Assembly (NCBI RefSeq): GCF_016863555.1
Contig: NZ_BOPC01000011.1
Location: 1 to 64,000, forward strand
Reading direction: 5' to 3'
DNA length: 64,000 nucleotides
DNA from: Micromonospora qiuiae
GTDB lineage: Bacteria; Actinomycetota; Actinomycetes; Mycobacteriales; Micromonosporaceae
How positions within the stretch are numbered: position 1 is the first letter of the stretch; every line of letters begins with the position of its first letter. Shown here in pieces: positions 8,845 to 17,780 of this stretch. The translations under genes and the position numbers were made by a program. Below the pieces are notes generated by a model. That model was given only the letters and a program-made list of their open reading frames with translations, had not been told where the DNA came from and did not search any database.

Positions 8845-9785
8845 GCGGTAGCAAAATTCTCTCCCTGGGGCACTACCAGCCGTCCCGGGTGGTGACCAAC
8901 GACGAGATCGCCCAGCTGGTGGAGACCAACGACGAGTGGATCCGGGACCGGGTGGGCATCGTCACCCGGCGCATCGCCGGTGACGAGACAGTCGCCGACA
9001 TGGCCGCAGCAGCCGCCGACAAGGCCCTGGCCAACTCGGGTCTGACCGCCGCCGACATCGACCTGGTCGTGGTCGCCACCTGCACCTCGGTCGACCGCAG
9101 CCCGAACGTGGCCTGCCGGGTCGCCGCCAAGCTGGGCATCGCCGCTCCTGCGGCGTTCGACGTCAACACCGCCTGCTCCGGCTTCGCGTACGCGCTGAGC
9201 ACGGTGGACCACGCGATCCGCGCGGGCGCCGCCCGCAACGCGATCGTCATCGGCGCGGAGAAGCTCTCCGAGTTCACCGACTGGACCGACCGCTCCACCT
9301 GCATCATCTTCGGCGACGGCGCGGGCGCCGCGGTGGTCACCGCCACCGCCGAGGACGAGGCCCCGGGCATCGGCCCGGTGGTCTGGGGCTCGGTGCCCGA
9401 GCGCGGTGACGCGGTACGCATCGAGGGCTGGCGCCCCTACGTCGCGCAGGAGGGCCAGGCGGTGTTCCGCTGGGCCACCACCGCGCTGGCCCCGCTGGCG
9501 TCGCAGGCGTGCGAACGGGCCGGGGTGGACCCGTCCGAGCTGGCCGCGTTCGTTCCGCACCAGGCCAATTCCCGGATCATCGACGGCATCGCCAAGCGGC
9601 TGAACATCCCGCAGGCGATCATCGCGAAGGACATCGTCGAGTCCGGCAACACCTCCGCGGCCAGCATTCCGCTGGCCCTGTCCAAGCTGGTCGAGCGCCG
9701 CGAGGTGCCCTCGGGCGCGCCGGTGCTGCTGTTCGGCTTCGGTGGCGGCCTGACCTACGCCGGTCAGGTCGTCCGCTGCCCCTGA
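8841..9785 (+). CDS. fabH: Beta-ketoacyl-ACP synthase III
   Basis: Starts each fatty-acid chain by condensing an acyl-CoA primer with malonyl-ACP; in actinomycetes the enzyme often prefers branched primers. The 314-residue protein has the full Cys-His-Asn triad: Cys112 in NTACSGF, His240 in HQANSRI and Asn270 in GNTSAAS. The C-terminal LFGFGGGLTYAGQ is typical. The ATG at 8841 overlaps the fabD stop. A longer open frame upstream in the same frame is only the shadow of fabD. Confidence 0.96.
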   Translation: MSGSKILSLGHYQPSRVVTNDEIAQLVETNDEWIRDRVGIVTRRIAGDETVADMAAAAADKALANSGLTAADIDLVVVATCTSVDRSPNVACRVAAKLGIAAPAAFDVNTACSGFAYALSTVDHAIRAGAARNAIVIGAEKLSEFTDWTDRSTCIIFGDGAGAAVVTATAEDEAPGIGPVVWGSVPERGDAVRIEGWRPYVAQEGQAVFRWATTALAPLASQACERAGVDPSELAAFVPHQANSRIIDGIAKRLNIPQAIIAKDIVESGNTSAASIPLALSKLVERREVPSGAPVLLFGFGGGLTYAGQVVRCP

Positions 9786-9865
9786 AACCTCTCGGCGCGT
9801 CGAGCCGAGGAGCGACGGGCGGCGTCGCCGCCGTCGAGAGAACCCGATGAGAGGAACCCACCGCA

Positions 9866-10105
9866 ATGACCCGTGACGAGATCACCGCCGGCCTCGCCGA
9901 GATCCTCGAAGAGGTTGCCGGGGTGAGCCCGGACGACGTGGCCGAGGGGAAGTCCTTCACTGACGACCTGGACGTCGACTCGCTCTCCATGGTGGAGGTC
10001 GTGGTCGCGGCCGAGGAGAAGTTCGGCGTCAAGATCCCGGACAACGAGGTGCAGAACCTCAAGACCGTCGGGGACGCCGTCAGCTACATCGAGGCGCAGT
10101 CCTGA
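9866..10105 (+). CDS. acpP: Acyl carrier protein
   Basis: A 79-residue acidic protein with the phosphopantetheine attachment motif DVDSLSM (Ser39). It carries growing acyl chains between the enzymes encoded around it. It sits 80 bp after fabH and 2 bp before fabF, in the standard actinomycete fab order. A purine-rich ribosome site (gagagga) precedes the ATG. Confidence 0.96.
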   Translation: MTRDEITAGLAEILEEVAGVSPDDVAEGKSFTDDLDVDSLSMVEVVVAAEEKFGVKIPDNEVQNLKTVGDAVSYIEAQS

Positions 10106-10107
10106 TC

Positions 10108-11334
10108 ATGAGTCGCACCGACGTCGTCGTCACCGGGCTCGGCGCGACCACCCCGCTGGGCGGGGACGTCGCGTCGACCTGGGACGCCATGCTCAACGGC
10201 CGCTCCGGGGTGAGTGCGCTCACCCAGGAGTGGGCCGGGCAACTCCCGGTCCGGATCGCCGCCCAACTGGCGGTGGATCCGGCCACCCTGCTCAACCGGG
10301 TCAAGCTGCGCCGGCTGGACCGTTCGGAGGCCATCGCGCTGATCGCCGCCCACCAGGCATGGGCGGACGCCGGCCTGGCCGACTCGGGGCTGGACCCGGA
10401 GCGGCTGGGGGTCAGCATCGGCTCCGGCATCGGTGGCGCCGTCACCCTGCTCGCCCAGGACGACATCCTGGAGGCCTCCGGCCCACGTCGGGTGTCCCCA
10501 CACACCGTGCCGATGCTGATGCCCAACGGTCCGGCCGCCTGGGTCGGGTTGGAACTCGGCGCGCAGGCGGGCGTGCACTCGGTGGCCAGTGCCTGCGCCA
10601 CCGGCGCGGAGGCGATCGCGCTCGGCCTGGACATGATCCGGGCCGGCCGGGCCGATGTGGTGGTGGCCGGCGGTACCGAGGCGGTGATCCACCCGCTGCC
10701 GATCGCCGGCTTCGCCTCGATGCGGGCCATGTCTACCCGCAACGACGAGCCGGAACGGGCCTCCCGCCCGTGGGACAAGGGCCGCGACGGGTTCGTCCTC
10801 GGCGAAGGCTCCGGCATCGTGGTGCTGGAGCGGGCCGAACACGCCGCCGCCCGGGGTGCCCGGGTGTACGCGAAGCTGGCCGGGTCGGGCATCACCTCCG
10901 ACGGTTTCGACATCGTCCAGCCGCACCCGGAGGGGGCGGGCGCGATCCGGGCCATCGCGAAGGCGATCGCCGACGCGGACGTGGCCAAGACCGACATCGT
11001 CCACGTCAACGCGCACGCCACGTCTACCCCGGTCGGTGACCTGGCCGAGATCAAGGCGTTGCACCACGCGCTGGGCGACCACCCGGTGCTGACCGCCACC
11101 AAGTCGATGTCCGGGCACCTGCTCGGCGCGGCCGGCGCGCTGGAGTCGATCGCGACGATCCTGGCGATCCGCGACGGTGTGGTGCCGCCCACGATCAACC
11201 TGGACGACCCGGACGACGGTCTCGACCTCGACGTTGCCGCCAACAAGGTCCGCCACCTGGACATCCCCGCCGCGCTGAACAACTCGTTCGGCTTCGGCGG
11301 TCACAATGTGGCGCTCGTCTTCACCCGGGCCTGA
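10108..11334 (+). CDS. fabF: Beta-ketoacyl-ACP synthase II
   Basis: Elongates acyl-ACP with malonyl-ACP in type II fatty-acid synthesis. It has the Cys-His-His set of KAS I/II enzymes: Cys163 in SACATGAE, His303 in NAHATSTPVGD and His337 in TKSMSGHLLG (with Lys332). The length of 408 aa and the C-terminal NNSFGFGGHN are typical. The ATG follows the acpP stop by 2 nt, which indicates coupling; this is probably the last gene of the operon, since the next gene starts 28 bp on with its own ribosome site. Confidence 0.96.
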   Translation: MSRTDVVVTGLGATTPLGGDVASTWDAMLNGRSGVSALTQEWAGQLPVRIAAQLAVDPATLLNRVKLRRLDRSEAIALIAAHQAWADAGLADSGLDPERLGVSIGSGIGGAVTLLAQDDILEASGPRRVSPHTVPMLMPNGPAAWVGLELGAQAGVHSVASACATGAEAIALGLDMIRAGRADVVVAGGTEAVIHPLPIAGFASMRAMSTRNDEPERASRPWDKGRDGFVLGEGSGIVVLERAEHAAARGARVYAKLAGSGITSDGFDIVQPHPEGAGAIRAIAKAIADADVAKTDIVHVNAHATSTPVGDLAEIKALHHALGDHPVLTATKSMSGHLLGAAGALESIATILAIRDGVVPPTINLDDPDDGLDLDVAANKVRHLDIPAALNNSFGFGGHNVALVFTRA

Positions 11335-11362
11335 AGCGCCCCGGCGACAGGAAGCGGGCATC

Positions 11363-12001
11363 GTGGAACGACCGGTCCTCGCGTTCGTGGCGCTCGCCCT
11401 CGGGCTGCTCGCCGGGTGCACCGCCGGCGGGGGACGCGACGGTGGTAGGGCCGCGACCGGCGAGCCGTGGTACGACGAGGTGACTGTGGCAGGGGCCGCC
11501 GGCCCGGTAGGTGTCGGCGGCCCCTGTCCGCTGCCGGTCACGTTCGACCTGGCGCAGGGGTGGCGGGCCAAGGCGGTGCAGGCGCCGGATCCTGGCGACG
11601 AGCTGGGCAACGCGGTGGCCGAGGCGCTCACCCGGCGCGGAGGGTCGACCGTGCGCTGCGAGTTGGACGGCCGGCCGGCGACCGCGGGATTCCTGCGTGT
11701 GTGGACCGTCGACGCTGCCGGCGCCCCGGCGCGACAGGCGCTGGAGGCGTTCGTCGACGCCGAGGAAGGGCTGACCGAGCCGCAGTACCGCCAGACCCGC
11801 GCCGGCGACCTTGACGTGGTGGAGGCGACGTGGTTGAGCCGGCGGGTACTGACCGACGAGGACGTCCGGGAGTGGGCGCTGGCCGTCCAGGTGGGTGACC
11901 GGACAGTGCTGGTCGAGGCGAGCAGCACCAGCTTCGGCGAGCCGGTCGACGTGTTGCCGGCGTACCGGCTGGCCCGCGACACCCTCGCCGGCCAGGCCTG
12001 A
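11363..12001 (+). CDS. Putative secreted lipoprotein
   Basis: A 212-residue protein with a lipoprotein signal: hydrophobic stretch LAFVALALGLLAGC with the lipobox cysteine at about residue 18, then a glycine-rich linker. The exported part has a conserved-looking alpha/beta pattern but I recognise no domain. GTG 11363 was chosen because AGGAAG lies about 8 nt upstream; the frame is open further up through the fabF end. It may be co-transcribed with fabF (28-bp gap). It converges on the GH3 gene with only 9 bp between stops. Confidence 0.75.
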   Translation: MERPVLAFVALALGLLAGCTAGGGRDGGRAATGEPWYDEVTVAGAAGPVGVGGPCPLPVTFDLAQGWRAKAVQAPDPGDELGNAVAEALTRRGGSTVRCELDGRPATAGFLRVWTVDAAGAPARQALEAFVDAEEGLTEPQYRQTRAGDLDVVEATWLSRRVLTDEDVREWALAVQVGDRTVLVEASSTSFGEPVDVLPAYRLARDTLAGQA

Positions 12002-12010
12002 CCCGCAGCG

Positions 12011-13738
12011 TCAGCCCGCGCAGGTGGTGGCGGGCAGTCCGGCCACCTTGACCGGGGAACGCCCCCGCGGGGCGGCCTTGCCAGCCAGCACGTCGGCGAG
12101 CGCGGCCATCGAGGCCCGGCTCGACGAGTACGTGGCCAGCAGCGTCGGCGAGGCCGCCCGGGCCAGCACGTACGGTGTGTCCATCGCGACCGTGACGGCC
12201 GCGTCGGCGCGTAGGTCGTCGGCGCCGTCGCCGTAGCCGACCAGGTGGACGACGGTGCCGCCGCTGGGCACCACCGTCACCCCCGCCTCGGTCAGCGCCT
12301 CGGTCAGCGCGGCCCGGGTGTGCGCCCGCCCGCCCGAGGAGGTGACCGTGACCGGGCCACGCACGCCGGTGGTGTCGCACCGGCCGCGCAGCACGGTGAT
12401 CGCGGCACCGGCCAGGGCGCGGGCCGCCTCGCGGTGCGCCGGGGCGTTCAGCGTGGACAACTCCGGCGCCTCGCCACCGGCCAGGGTGAACTTCATGGTC
12501 AGCACGCGAGTGGCCGCCTCCACCAGGCGGGCCCGAGGCAGTGAGCCGTCCCGCAGCGCCGCGAGCAGCCCGTCGTACGCCTGGCTGACGTTCGGCGGCA
12601 TGAGGATCAGGTCGTTGCCGGCCTTGAGCGCGCGTACCGCAGCCTCCCCCGGTGACCAGCGGCGGGCCGGCGCCATGTTCATGCCGTCGGTGATCACCAC
12701 GCCCTGGAAGCCGAGTTCCCCGCGCAGCACCTCGGTGAGCAACTTGTGGGAGAAGGTCGCGGCCACGCCCGGGTCGACCGAGCGTACGTCGAGGTGGGCG
12801 GACATCACCGCGAGCGCGCCGGCTTCGATGCCGGCGCTGAACGGCGGCCATGCCTCGGCCGCCAGTTTCTTGCGGGACTGGCCGATCACGGGCAGTTCCT
12901 CGTGCGAGTCGACGGCGCTGTGCCCGTGCCCCGGGAAGTGTTTCAGCGTGGCCGCCACCCCGGCGGCCTGCAGGCCCCGTACCGCGCCACCGACCTGCGC
13001 CGCTGCGCGCTTCGGATCGGCGCCGAAGGACCGGGACCCGATCACCGCGCTCCGGGTGACCAGCACGTCGGCGACCGGCGCGAAGTCGACGTTGATCCCC
13101 ATCGCGGCCAGTTCGGTGCCGGCGGCCCGCCAGGCGGCCTCGGTCAGCGCGGGATCGTCGGCCGCCCCGGCGCCGAGCGCGCTGGGCAGCATGGTGACCC
13201 CGTCGGTGATCCGGGTGACCACGCCGTACTCCTGGTCGGTGCCGATGAGGAACGGCGCCGAGCCGGCGCGCAGCTTCCCGGCGGCCTCGTGCAGCCCGGT
13301 GGTCAACTCCCGGACCTGCTTCGGGTTGTCGACGTTGGTGGTCTCCTGGTTGCCCTGGGTGGGGTCGTCGGCGCTGAAGCCCACCAGGATCAGCCCGGCG
13401 AGCCGGTACTTCTCGATCATCTCGGCGGGCGTGTCGACGCCGGCCAGGGCCTGGTTGCCGGCCACCGAGCCGGCCGAGACCTTGGTCGCCCGGTCGCCGT
13501 ACGCGTAGGGCATCAGCACCTGGCCGACCAGGTCCTCGTCGGCGAACTCGGCGACCAGGGCGGCGGCCCGGGCAGCCGGATCGGCCGGCGCGGCGCTCGA
13601 CGGCGGCGCCGGATCGGCCGGGGCGGAGGCCGGGGCCAGCTCCGGGCGCTGTCCGGGTCCGGTGCAGCCGGAGACGAGCAGCGTGCAGGCGACGAGGGCG
13701 GCGGCGACCCGCCGGGTGGTGGTCGACACGCGGCCCAT
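12011..13738 (-). CDS. GH3 beta-N-acetylhexosaminidase lipoprotein (NagZ-like)
   Basis: A 575-residue exported glycoside hydrolase family 3 enzyme. It starts with a lipoprotein signal (LVACTLLVSGC, cysteine about residue 25) and a Pro/Ala-rich linker. It has the NagZ-type motif KHFPGHG followed by a D-x-H dyad, and the nucleophile aspartate in VVITDGMNM. These features mark the beta-N-acetylglucosaminidase branch of GH3, which removes GlcNAc from peptidoglycan fragments or chitin oligosaccharides. Being a lipoprotein, it should act outside the membrane, unlike cytoplasmic E. coli NagZ. A C-terminal alpha/beta domain follows (about residues 420-575). The ATG at 13738 is preferred; GTG 13729 is possible. 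Confidence 0.92.
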   Translation of the reverse strand: MGRVSTTTRRVAAALVACTLLVSGCTGPGQRPELAPASAPADPAPPSSAAPADPAARAAALVAEFADEDLVGQVLMPYAYGDRATKVSAGSVAGNQALAGVDTPAEMIEKYRLAGLILVGFSADDPTQGNQETTNVDNPKQVRELTTGLHEAAGKLRAGSAPFLIGTDQEYGVVTRITDGVTMLPSALGAGAADDPALTEAAWRAAGTELAAMGINVDFAPVADVLVTRSAVIGSRSFGADPKRAAAQVGGAVRGLQAAGVAATLKHFPGHGHSAVDSHEELPVIGQSRKKLAAEAWPPFSAGIEAGALAVMSAHLDVRSVDPGVAATFSHKLLTEVLRGELGFQGVVITDGMNMAPARRWSPGEAAVRALKAGNDLILMPPNVSQAYDGLLAALRDGSLPRARLVEAATRVLTMKFTLAGGEAPELSTLNAPAHREAARALAGAAITVLRGRCDTTGVRGPVTVTSSGGRAHTRAALTEALTEAGVTVVPSGGTVVHLVGYGDGADDLRADAAVTVAMDTPYVLARAASPTLLATYSSSRASMAALADVLAGKAAPRGRSPVKVAGLPATTCAG

Positions 13739-13790
13739 CCCACCAGCCCACCGTGGATCGGGGCAACTCGGCCTTGGGCCTGGCAGCCCG

Positions 13791-14282
13791 TCAGCCCACC
13801 CGGGTGAGCAGGGTCACCGGAGCCCCGTCCCCGGCGTAGCGGTACGGCTCCAGTTCGGCGTCCCAGGCGGTGCCGAGTGCCTTGTCGAGGGCGTGCGCGA
13901 GGGCCTCCGGGGCCCGCGCGGCGGCCATGATGCTGCGCAGTCGATCCTCGCCGAGTTGGATGTCACCGGCGGCACCCACGGTGGCGCGGAACAGTCCCCG
14001 CCCCGGGACGTACATGAAACGCTCACCGTCGGCGCCCGGGCTGGGTTCCTCAGTGACCTCGAAACGAATCATGGGCCACTGCCGGAGGGCAGCGGCCAGC
14101 TCGGCGCCCGTCCCCGGACGACCGGACCACCCGCACTCGGCCCGGCGGGCGCCGGGGTCGACGGGCTGAGCAGTCCACTTCAGGTTGACCGGCGCGGCGA
14201 GGACGCGCGCGATCGCCCACTCGACGTGTGAGCACACGGCGAGCGGGGTCGAGTGGACGTATACGACGCCACGCGTTGGCAC
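13791..14282 (-). CDS. DUF3145 family protein
   Basis: This 163-residue protein resembles the actinobacterial DUF3145 family, recognised from its opening TRGVVYVHSTPLAVCSHVEW and from ALGTAWDAELEPYRYAGDG near the end. The family is widespread in actinomycetes and has no known function. There is no signal peptide or membrane segment, so it is cytoplasmic. The start is GTG at 14282 with GGGAGG 6 nt upstream. It stands alone on the minus strand, 52 bp beyond the GH3 gene start, and could lead a two-gene unit with it. Confidence 0.88.
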   Translation of the reverse strand: MPTRGVVYVHSTPLAVCSHVEWAIARVLAAPVNLKWTAQPVDPGARRAECGWSGRPGTGAELAAALRQWPMIRFEVTEEPSPGADGERFMYVPGRGLFRATVGAAGDIQLGEDRLRSIMAAARAPEALAHALDKALGTAWDAELEPYRYAGDGAPVTLLTRVG

Positions 14283-14581
14283 GGAGACCTCCCGGAGAGC
14301 GAGGTGCGTCTTCCCCTACGACCTCGCCCTGTCCGGGCCCGTTGCTGGAACACATGATGACTGGTCTAGCGGATGGCGCGCCAGGGAATCGGGAAATCCG
14401 TCGCCCGGAATACCCGGACAGGTGACGGCAGTTCCACCTCCCGGCGCCCGCGATGACCAGCCAGGATCGTAGGTGTAAAGTTCCCTCGGCGGCCTGTGCC
14501 GCTTAACGCCTTCGCGGGGTCATCCATCCCGCATAGCCCCCGGACGTCCCGTCCTTCGTACGTCTTCCAAGGAGTCCCTCC

Positions 14582-14911
14582 GTGGCAAGCAACACCTCAA
14601 AGACCGCGCGCGCGTCCGTCCGGGCAGGCCAGGCAGGCCAGGGTGGCGCCCTCAGCGTGCTGGGCGAATTCAAGTACCTCATCCCGCTCAACGGCGGCAA
14701 GCACGCCTACGTGCGGAACCTCACCAACGGAATGACCGTGCACCTGCGCACCGACTCCGAGGCCTTCGTCGAGGAGATCCGGACGCTGGCTGCCGCCGGC
14801 CACGCCGCCAAGATCCGGGCCGAGATCAACAGCCTCAACGCCGCCCACCCGGGCGACGGCTGGGACGCCACCGAGAAGCGGCTGGTCGAGGCCGGCGTCT
14901 TCGAGAGCTGA
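14582..14911 (+). CDS. Conserved small protein of unknown function
   Basis: A 109-residue protein with a basic, Ala/Gly/Gln-rich N-terminus (about residues 1-22) followed by a compact region (FKYLIPLNGGKHAYVRNLTN onward) and a helical C-terminus. It has no signal peptide. GTG 14582 has a good ribosome site, AAGGAG, 7 nt upstream. A hairpin 46 bp after the stop (14957-14987) makes it a complete single-gene unit. I do not recognise the family. Confidence 0.8.
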   Translation: MASNTSKTARASVRAGQAGQGGALSVLGEFKYLIPLNGGKHAYVRNLTNGMTVHLRTDSEAFVEEIRTLAAAGHAAKIRAEINSLNAAHPGDGWDATEKRLVEAGVFES

Positions 14912-14956
14912 CCTTTTCCCTCCAGCATCGCGCGCCCTCCCTCCCGGCAGCGTCGC

Positions 14957-14987
14957 GAACGTCCGCCGGGTCGTCCGGCGGGCGTTC
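14957..14987 (+). terminator. Hairpin terminator candidate
   Basis: gaacgtccgccgg pairs with ccggcgggcgttc across a 5-nt loop (12 of 13 pairs). It lies 46 bp after the 109-aa gene and before the hydrolase pseudogene. No T-tract. Confidence 0.55.
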
Positions 14988-15007
14988 ACCCTCCCCACAT
15001 CCGCGGT

Positions 15008-15469
15008 GTCACGCATCGGCGCTGACCGCGCTGCGGGAAACTTTCGGGTCGGTCCGGGTGATCGCCTACGACGCGCGGGGGGCACGGCCGTTCCAGCTGC
15101 ATGGCGCTGCCCACGGCCACCCTGGCCCAGCTCGGCGACGACCTGGCGGCGGTGCTGGACATGGTCGCATCCACCGGCCGGGTGGTCCTGGCCGGCCACT
15201 CGATGGGCGGCATGACCATCATGGAGTAACGCCCACCGTCACCCCGACCATTTCGCCCGTCGGGTGGCCGGGCTGGTCTTCGTCTCCACCACCGCCGAAG
15301 GGCACACGCACAACGTCTACGGCCTGTCCCCGCGAATCGCCCGGCGGATCCGGCCGGCCGAAACCACCGGAGCCGGGGCGCGGTCAACGCCGCCCTCTCC
15401 GGCGTGCTGCGCCAGGTCCTCGAGGCCACGCGGGCCCGCGCCGCCCGCCCGGCCGGGGCGTCCTGTTAA
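15008..15469 (+). pseudogene. Broken alpha/beta-hydrolase gene
   Basis: Pieces of one alpha/beta hydrolase are readable in shifted frames: an early strand (SVRVIAYDARG, about 15050-15080), then TLAQLGDDLAAVLDM and the nucleophile elbow VVLAGHSMGGMTIME (about 15120-15229), then AHRHPDHFARRVAGLVFVST. The elbow frame hits TAA at 15228-15230 because of one extra base: without it the text would read EYAHRHPDHF without a break. A second frame change lies between about 15080 and 15115. The start and lid regions are missing or short. The last frame ends at TAA 15467-15469, which belongs to the repeat element. Not functional as it stands. Confidence 0.85.
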
Positions 15470-15519
15470 CAAGGGGCCCTTCCTCTACCGCAGGCGTTAA
15501 GAAGGTGCCCTTCCTTGCA
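15465..15519 (+). repeat. REP-like double-palindrome repeat, copy 2
   Basis: Close to the family consensus: GTTAAcAAGGGGCCCTTCCT, a ctaccgcaggc linker, then a second GTTAAgAAGG(t)GCCCTTCCT and ttgca. The second palindrome has one G-to-T change. Its GTTAA supplies the stop of the hydrolase pseudogene. It lies 51 bp before the HelR-type gene and may separate the two transcripts. Confidence 0.92.
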
Positions 15520-15569
15520 CCTGTAATCTCGTGCGATTAGCCGGGCGGCGTCACGAGGAGATGCGAGCA

Positions 15570-17684
15570 GTGGATCAGAGCACCCTGGATCAGGAGATCG
15601 CCGTCGAGCAACGGCATCTCGACCGGGTGTACGCGCGACTGGCCGAGCTGCGCCGCGACGCGGTACGCGCCGAACGGGAGGGCTACCGGCTGGCCCGGGT
15701 CGGCAACTACGGCGCGCTGGTGGAGCGCGACGCGATGGTCTTCCACGCCGCCCAGCGACGCCACCTGCTCGACGCCGAGTACGAGGGACTGGTCTTCGGC
15801 CGGCTCGACCTGCGCGACGGGCAGGTGCTGCACGTCGGGCGGCTCGGCATCCGCGCCGAGGACGCCAGCACGCTGGTGGTGGACTGGCGGGCCCCGGCCG
15901 CCGCCGCGTTCTACCGGGCCACCCCCGCCGAGCCGCTCGGCGTGGTGCGACGCCGGACGATCCAGTCCAGTGGCGAGCGGGTCATCCGGATCGAGGACGA
16001 CCTGCTCGACCCGGAGGCCGCGCCGCCGGACATGCCCGTGGTGGGCGACGGCGCGCTGCTGGCCACCCTGTCGCGGGCCACCGGCCGGGGCATGCGCGCC
16101 ATCGTGGCGACCATCCAGCGCGAGCAGGACGAGGCGATCCGCTCCCCCGGTTCGGGGGTCACCCTCGTCTCCGGCGGTCCGGGCACCGGCAAGACGGCGG
16201 TGGCGTTGCACCGGGCCGCGTACCTGCTCTACTCCGATCGCAGCCGGTACGCCGGCGGCGGCATCCTGGTGATCGGCCCGTCCTCGGTCTTCGTCGAGTA
16301 CATCGCCTCGGTGCTGCCGTCGCTGGGCGAGGAGACCGCCACCCTGCATTCGCTGGGCAGCCTTTTCCCCGGGGTGACCGCCACCCGTACCGATCTGCCC
16401 GAGGTGGCGGCGATCAAGGGCTCGCTGCGGATGCGCCGGGTGCTGGAGCGGGCGACCCGGGACGCGGTGCCGGACTCGCCGACCGAGCTGCGCCTGCTCT
16501 ACCGGGGGCAGCTGCTGCGGCTGGAGCGGGCCGAACTGGACACCATCCGCGACCGGGCGCTGCCTCGGGGCGCCCGCCGCAACGAGGTACGCCGGGCCGG
16601 CTTCGACGGGGTGCTCGCCGCGCTCTGGGCGCAGGCTCGCCGGCTGGGCATCTCCGGTCTGCCCGAGCAGCGCGCCTTCGAGGACGAGCTGATCGACCGG
16701 ACGGATTTCCGGGACTTCCTCAAGGCCTGGTGGCCCCGGTTGCATCCCCGGCACGTGCTGGGCTGGCTGGCGCGTCCGGAGCGGCTGCGCCGCTACACCG
16801 CCGGTCTCCTCTCCGGCGCCGAGACGCGGCTGCTGAGCCAGGCGTACCGGGAGTCGGCCGAGCACGGGCCGAGCGTCGCCGACGTGGCGCTGCTCGACGA
16901 ACTGGACGCGCTGCTCGGCAAGCCGATGCGCCCGGCCCGCCGGAAGCGGGATCCGTTCCAGTTGGCTGGCGGGGTGCGTGAGCTGAGCACCTTCGCCGAC
17001 CGGCAACGGGCCGCCCGGCAGGCGGCCCGCGAACGCCCGGAGGACTACCGGGACTACGCACACGTGGTGGTCGACGAGTCGCAGGACGTCTCGCCGATGC
17101 AGTGGCGGATGATCGGCCGACGCGGGCGGCTGGCCTCCTGGACCGTGGTCGGCGACCCGGCGCAGACCGCCTGGACGGGTGATCCGCAGGAACTGGCGCG
17201 GGCCCGGGACCAGGCGCTGGGCCGGCGCCGCCGGCACCGGTTCACGCTCACCACCAACTACCGCAACTCGGCGGAGATCTTCGCGGTGGCGGCGGCCGAG
17301 ATCCGCCGGGCGTACCCGGATCTGGAGTTGCCGACCGCGGTCCGCACCACCGGGGTCGACCCGGTCCGGCTGGCGGTGCCGGCGGCGGAGTTGGCGGGCA
17401 CCGTCGCGACGGCGGCACGCACCCTGCTCGACGAGGTCGAGGGCACCGTCGGGGTGATCACTCCGGTGCCGCGGCGCGACGAGGTCGCGGCCTGGCTCGG
17501 CGGGCTCGGTGCGGATCGCCTTCAGGTGGTGACGAGCCTGGAGGCCAAGGGCATGGAGTACGACGGGGTGGTGCTGGTCGCGCCGAGCGAGATCCGCGCG
17601 GAGCCCGGTGCCGGCGTACGCACCCTCTACGTCGCCCTGTCCCGGGCTACCCAGCGGCTGACCACGATCGATCCGACCGGCTGA
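15570..17684 (+). CDS. HelD/HelR-type RNA polymerase-remodelling ATPase (UvrD-like helicase fold)
   Basis: A 704-residue superfamily 1 ATPase. It opens with a charged helical hairpin (about residues 1-55), as in HelD proteins where this arm enters the RNA polymerase secondary channel. Walker A GGPGTGKTA follows at about 202-210, DESQD (motif II) near 500, motif III GDPAQTAWTG, and TLYVALSRATQRL at the C-terminal end. HelD proteins free stalled RNA polymerase from DNA; the Streptomyces homologue HelR also displaces rifampicin and gives tolerance. Whether this copy does so is inference. GTG 15570 was chosen because GAGGAG is 9 nt upstream; ATG 15561 is too close to that site. No rifampicin-associated element was recognised upstream, only the repeat element. 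Confidence 0.85.
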   Translation: MDQSTLDQEIAVEQRHLDRVYARLAELRRDAVRAEREGYRLARVGNYGALVERDAMVFHAAQRRHLLDAEYEGLVFGRLDLRDGQVLHVGRLGIRAEDASTLVVDWRAPAAAAFYRATPAEPLGVVRRRTIQSSGERVIRIEDDLLDPEAAPPDMPVVGDGALLATLSRATGRGMRAIVATIQREQDEAIRSPGSGVTLVSGGPGTGKTAVALHRAAYLLYSDRSRYAGGGILVIGPSSVFVEYIASVLPSLGEETATLHSLGSLFPGVTATRTDLPEVAAIKGSLRMRRVLERATRDAVPDSPTELRLLYRGQLLRLERAELDTIRDRALPRGARRNEVRRAGFDGVLAALWAQARRLGISGLPEQRAFEDELIDRTDFRDFLKAWWPRLHPRHVLGWLARPERLRRYTAGLLSGAETRLLSQAYRESAEHGPSVADVALLDELDALLGKPMRPARRKRDPFQLAGGVRELSTFADRQRAARQAARERPEDYRDYAHVVVDESQDVSPMQWRMIGRRGRLASWTVVGDPAQTAWTGDPQELARARDQALGRRRRHRFTLTTNYRNSAEIFAVAAAEIRRAYPDLELPTAVRTTGVDPVRLAVPAAELAGTVATAARTLLDEVEGTVGVITPVPRRDEVAAWLGGLGADRLQVVTSLEAKGMEYDGVVLVAPSEIRAEPGAGVRTLYVALSRATQRLTTIDPTG

Positions 17685-17780
17685 GCCGAGGGCACAAGCC
17701 GGTCCGCCGCCGACGATTGCACACATAGCGATGTTGGCATAGATTCGCCGCCGATCCGGCGGACGGCGGAAGGTGTCTGC

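Noticed and set aside
7755..9866. 703-residue minus-strand open frame
   Set aside because: Antisense to fabD and fabH, both with full catalytic residues.
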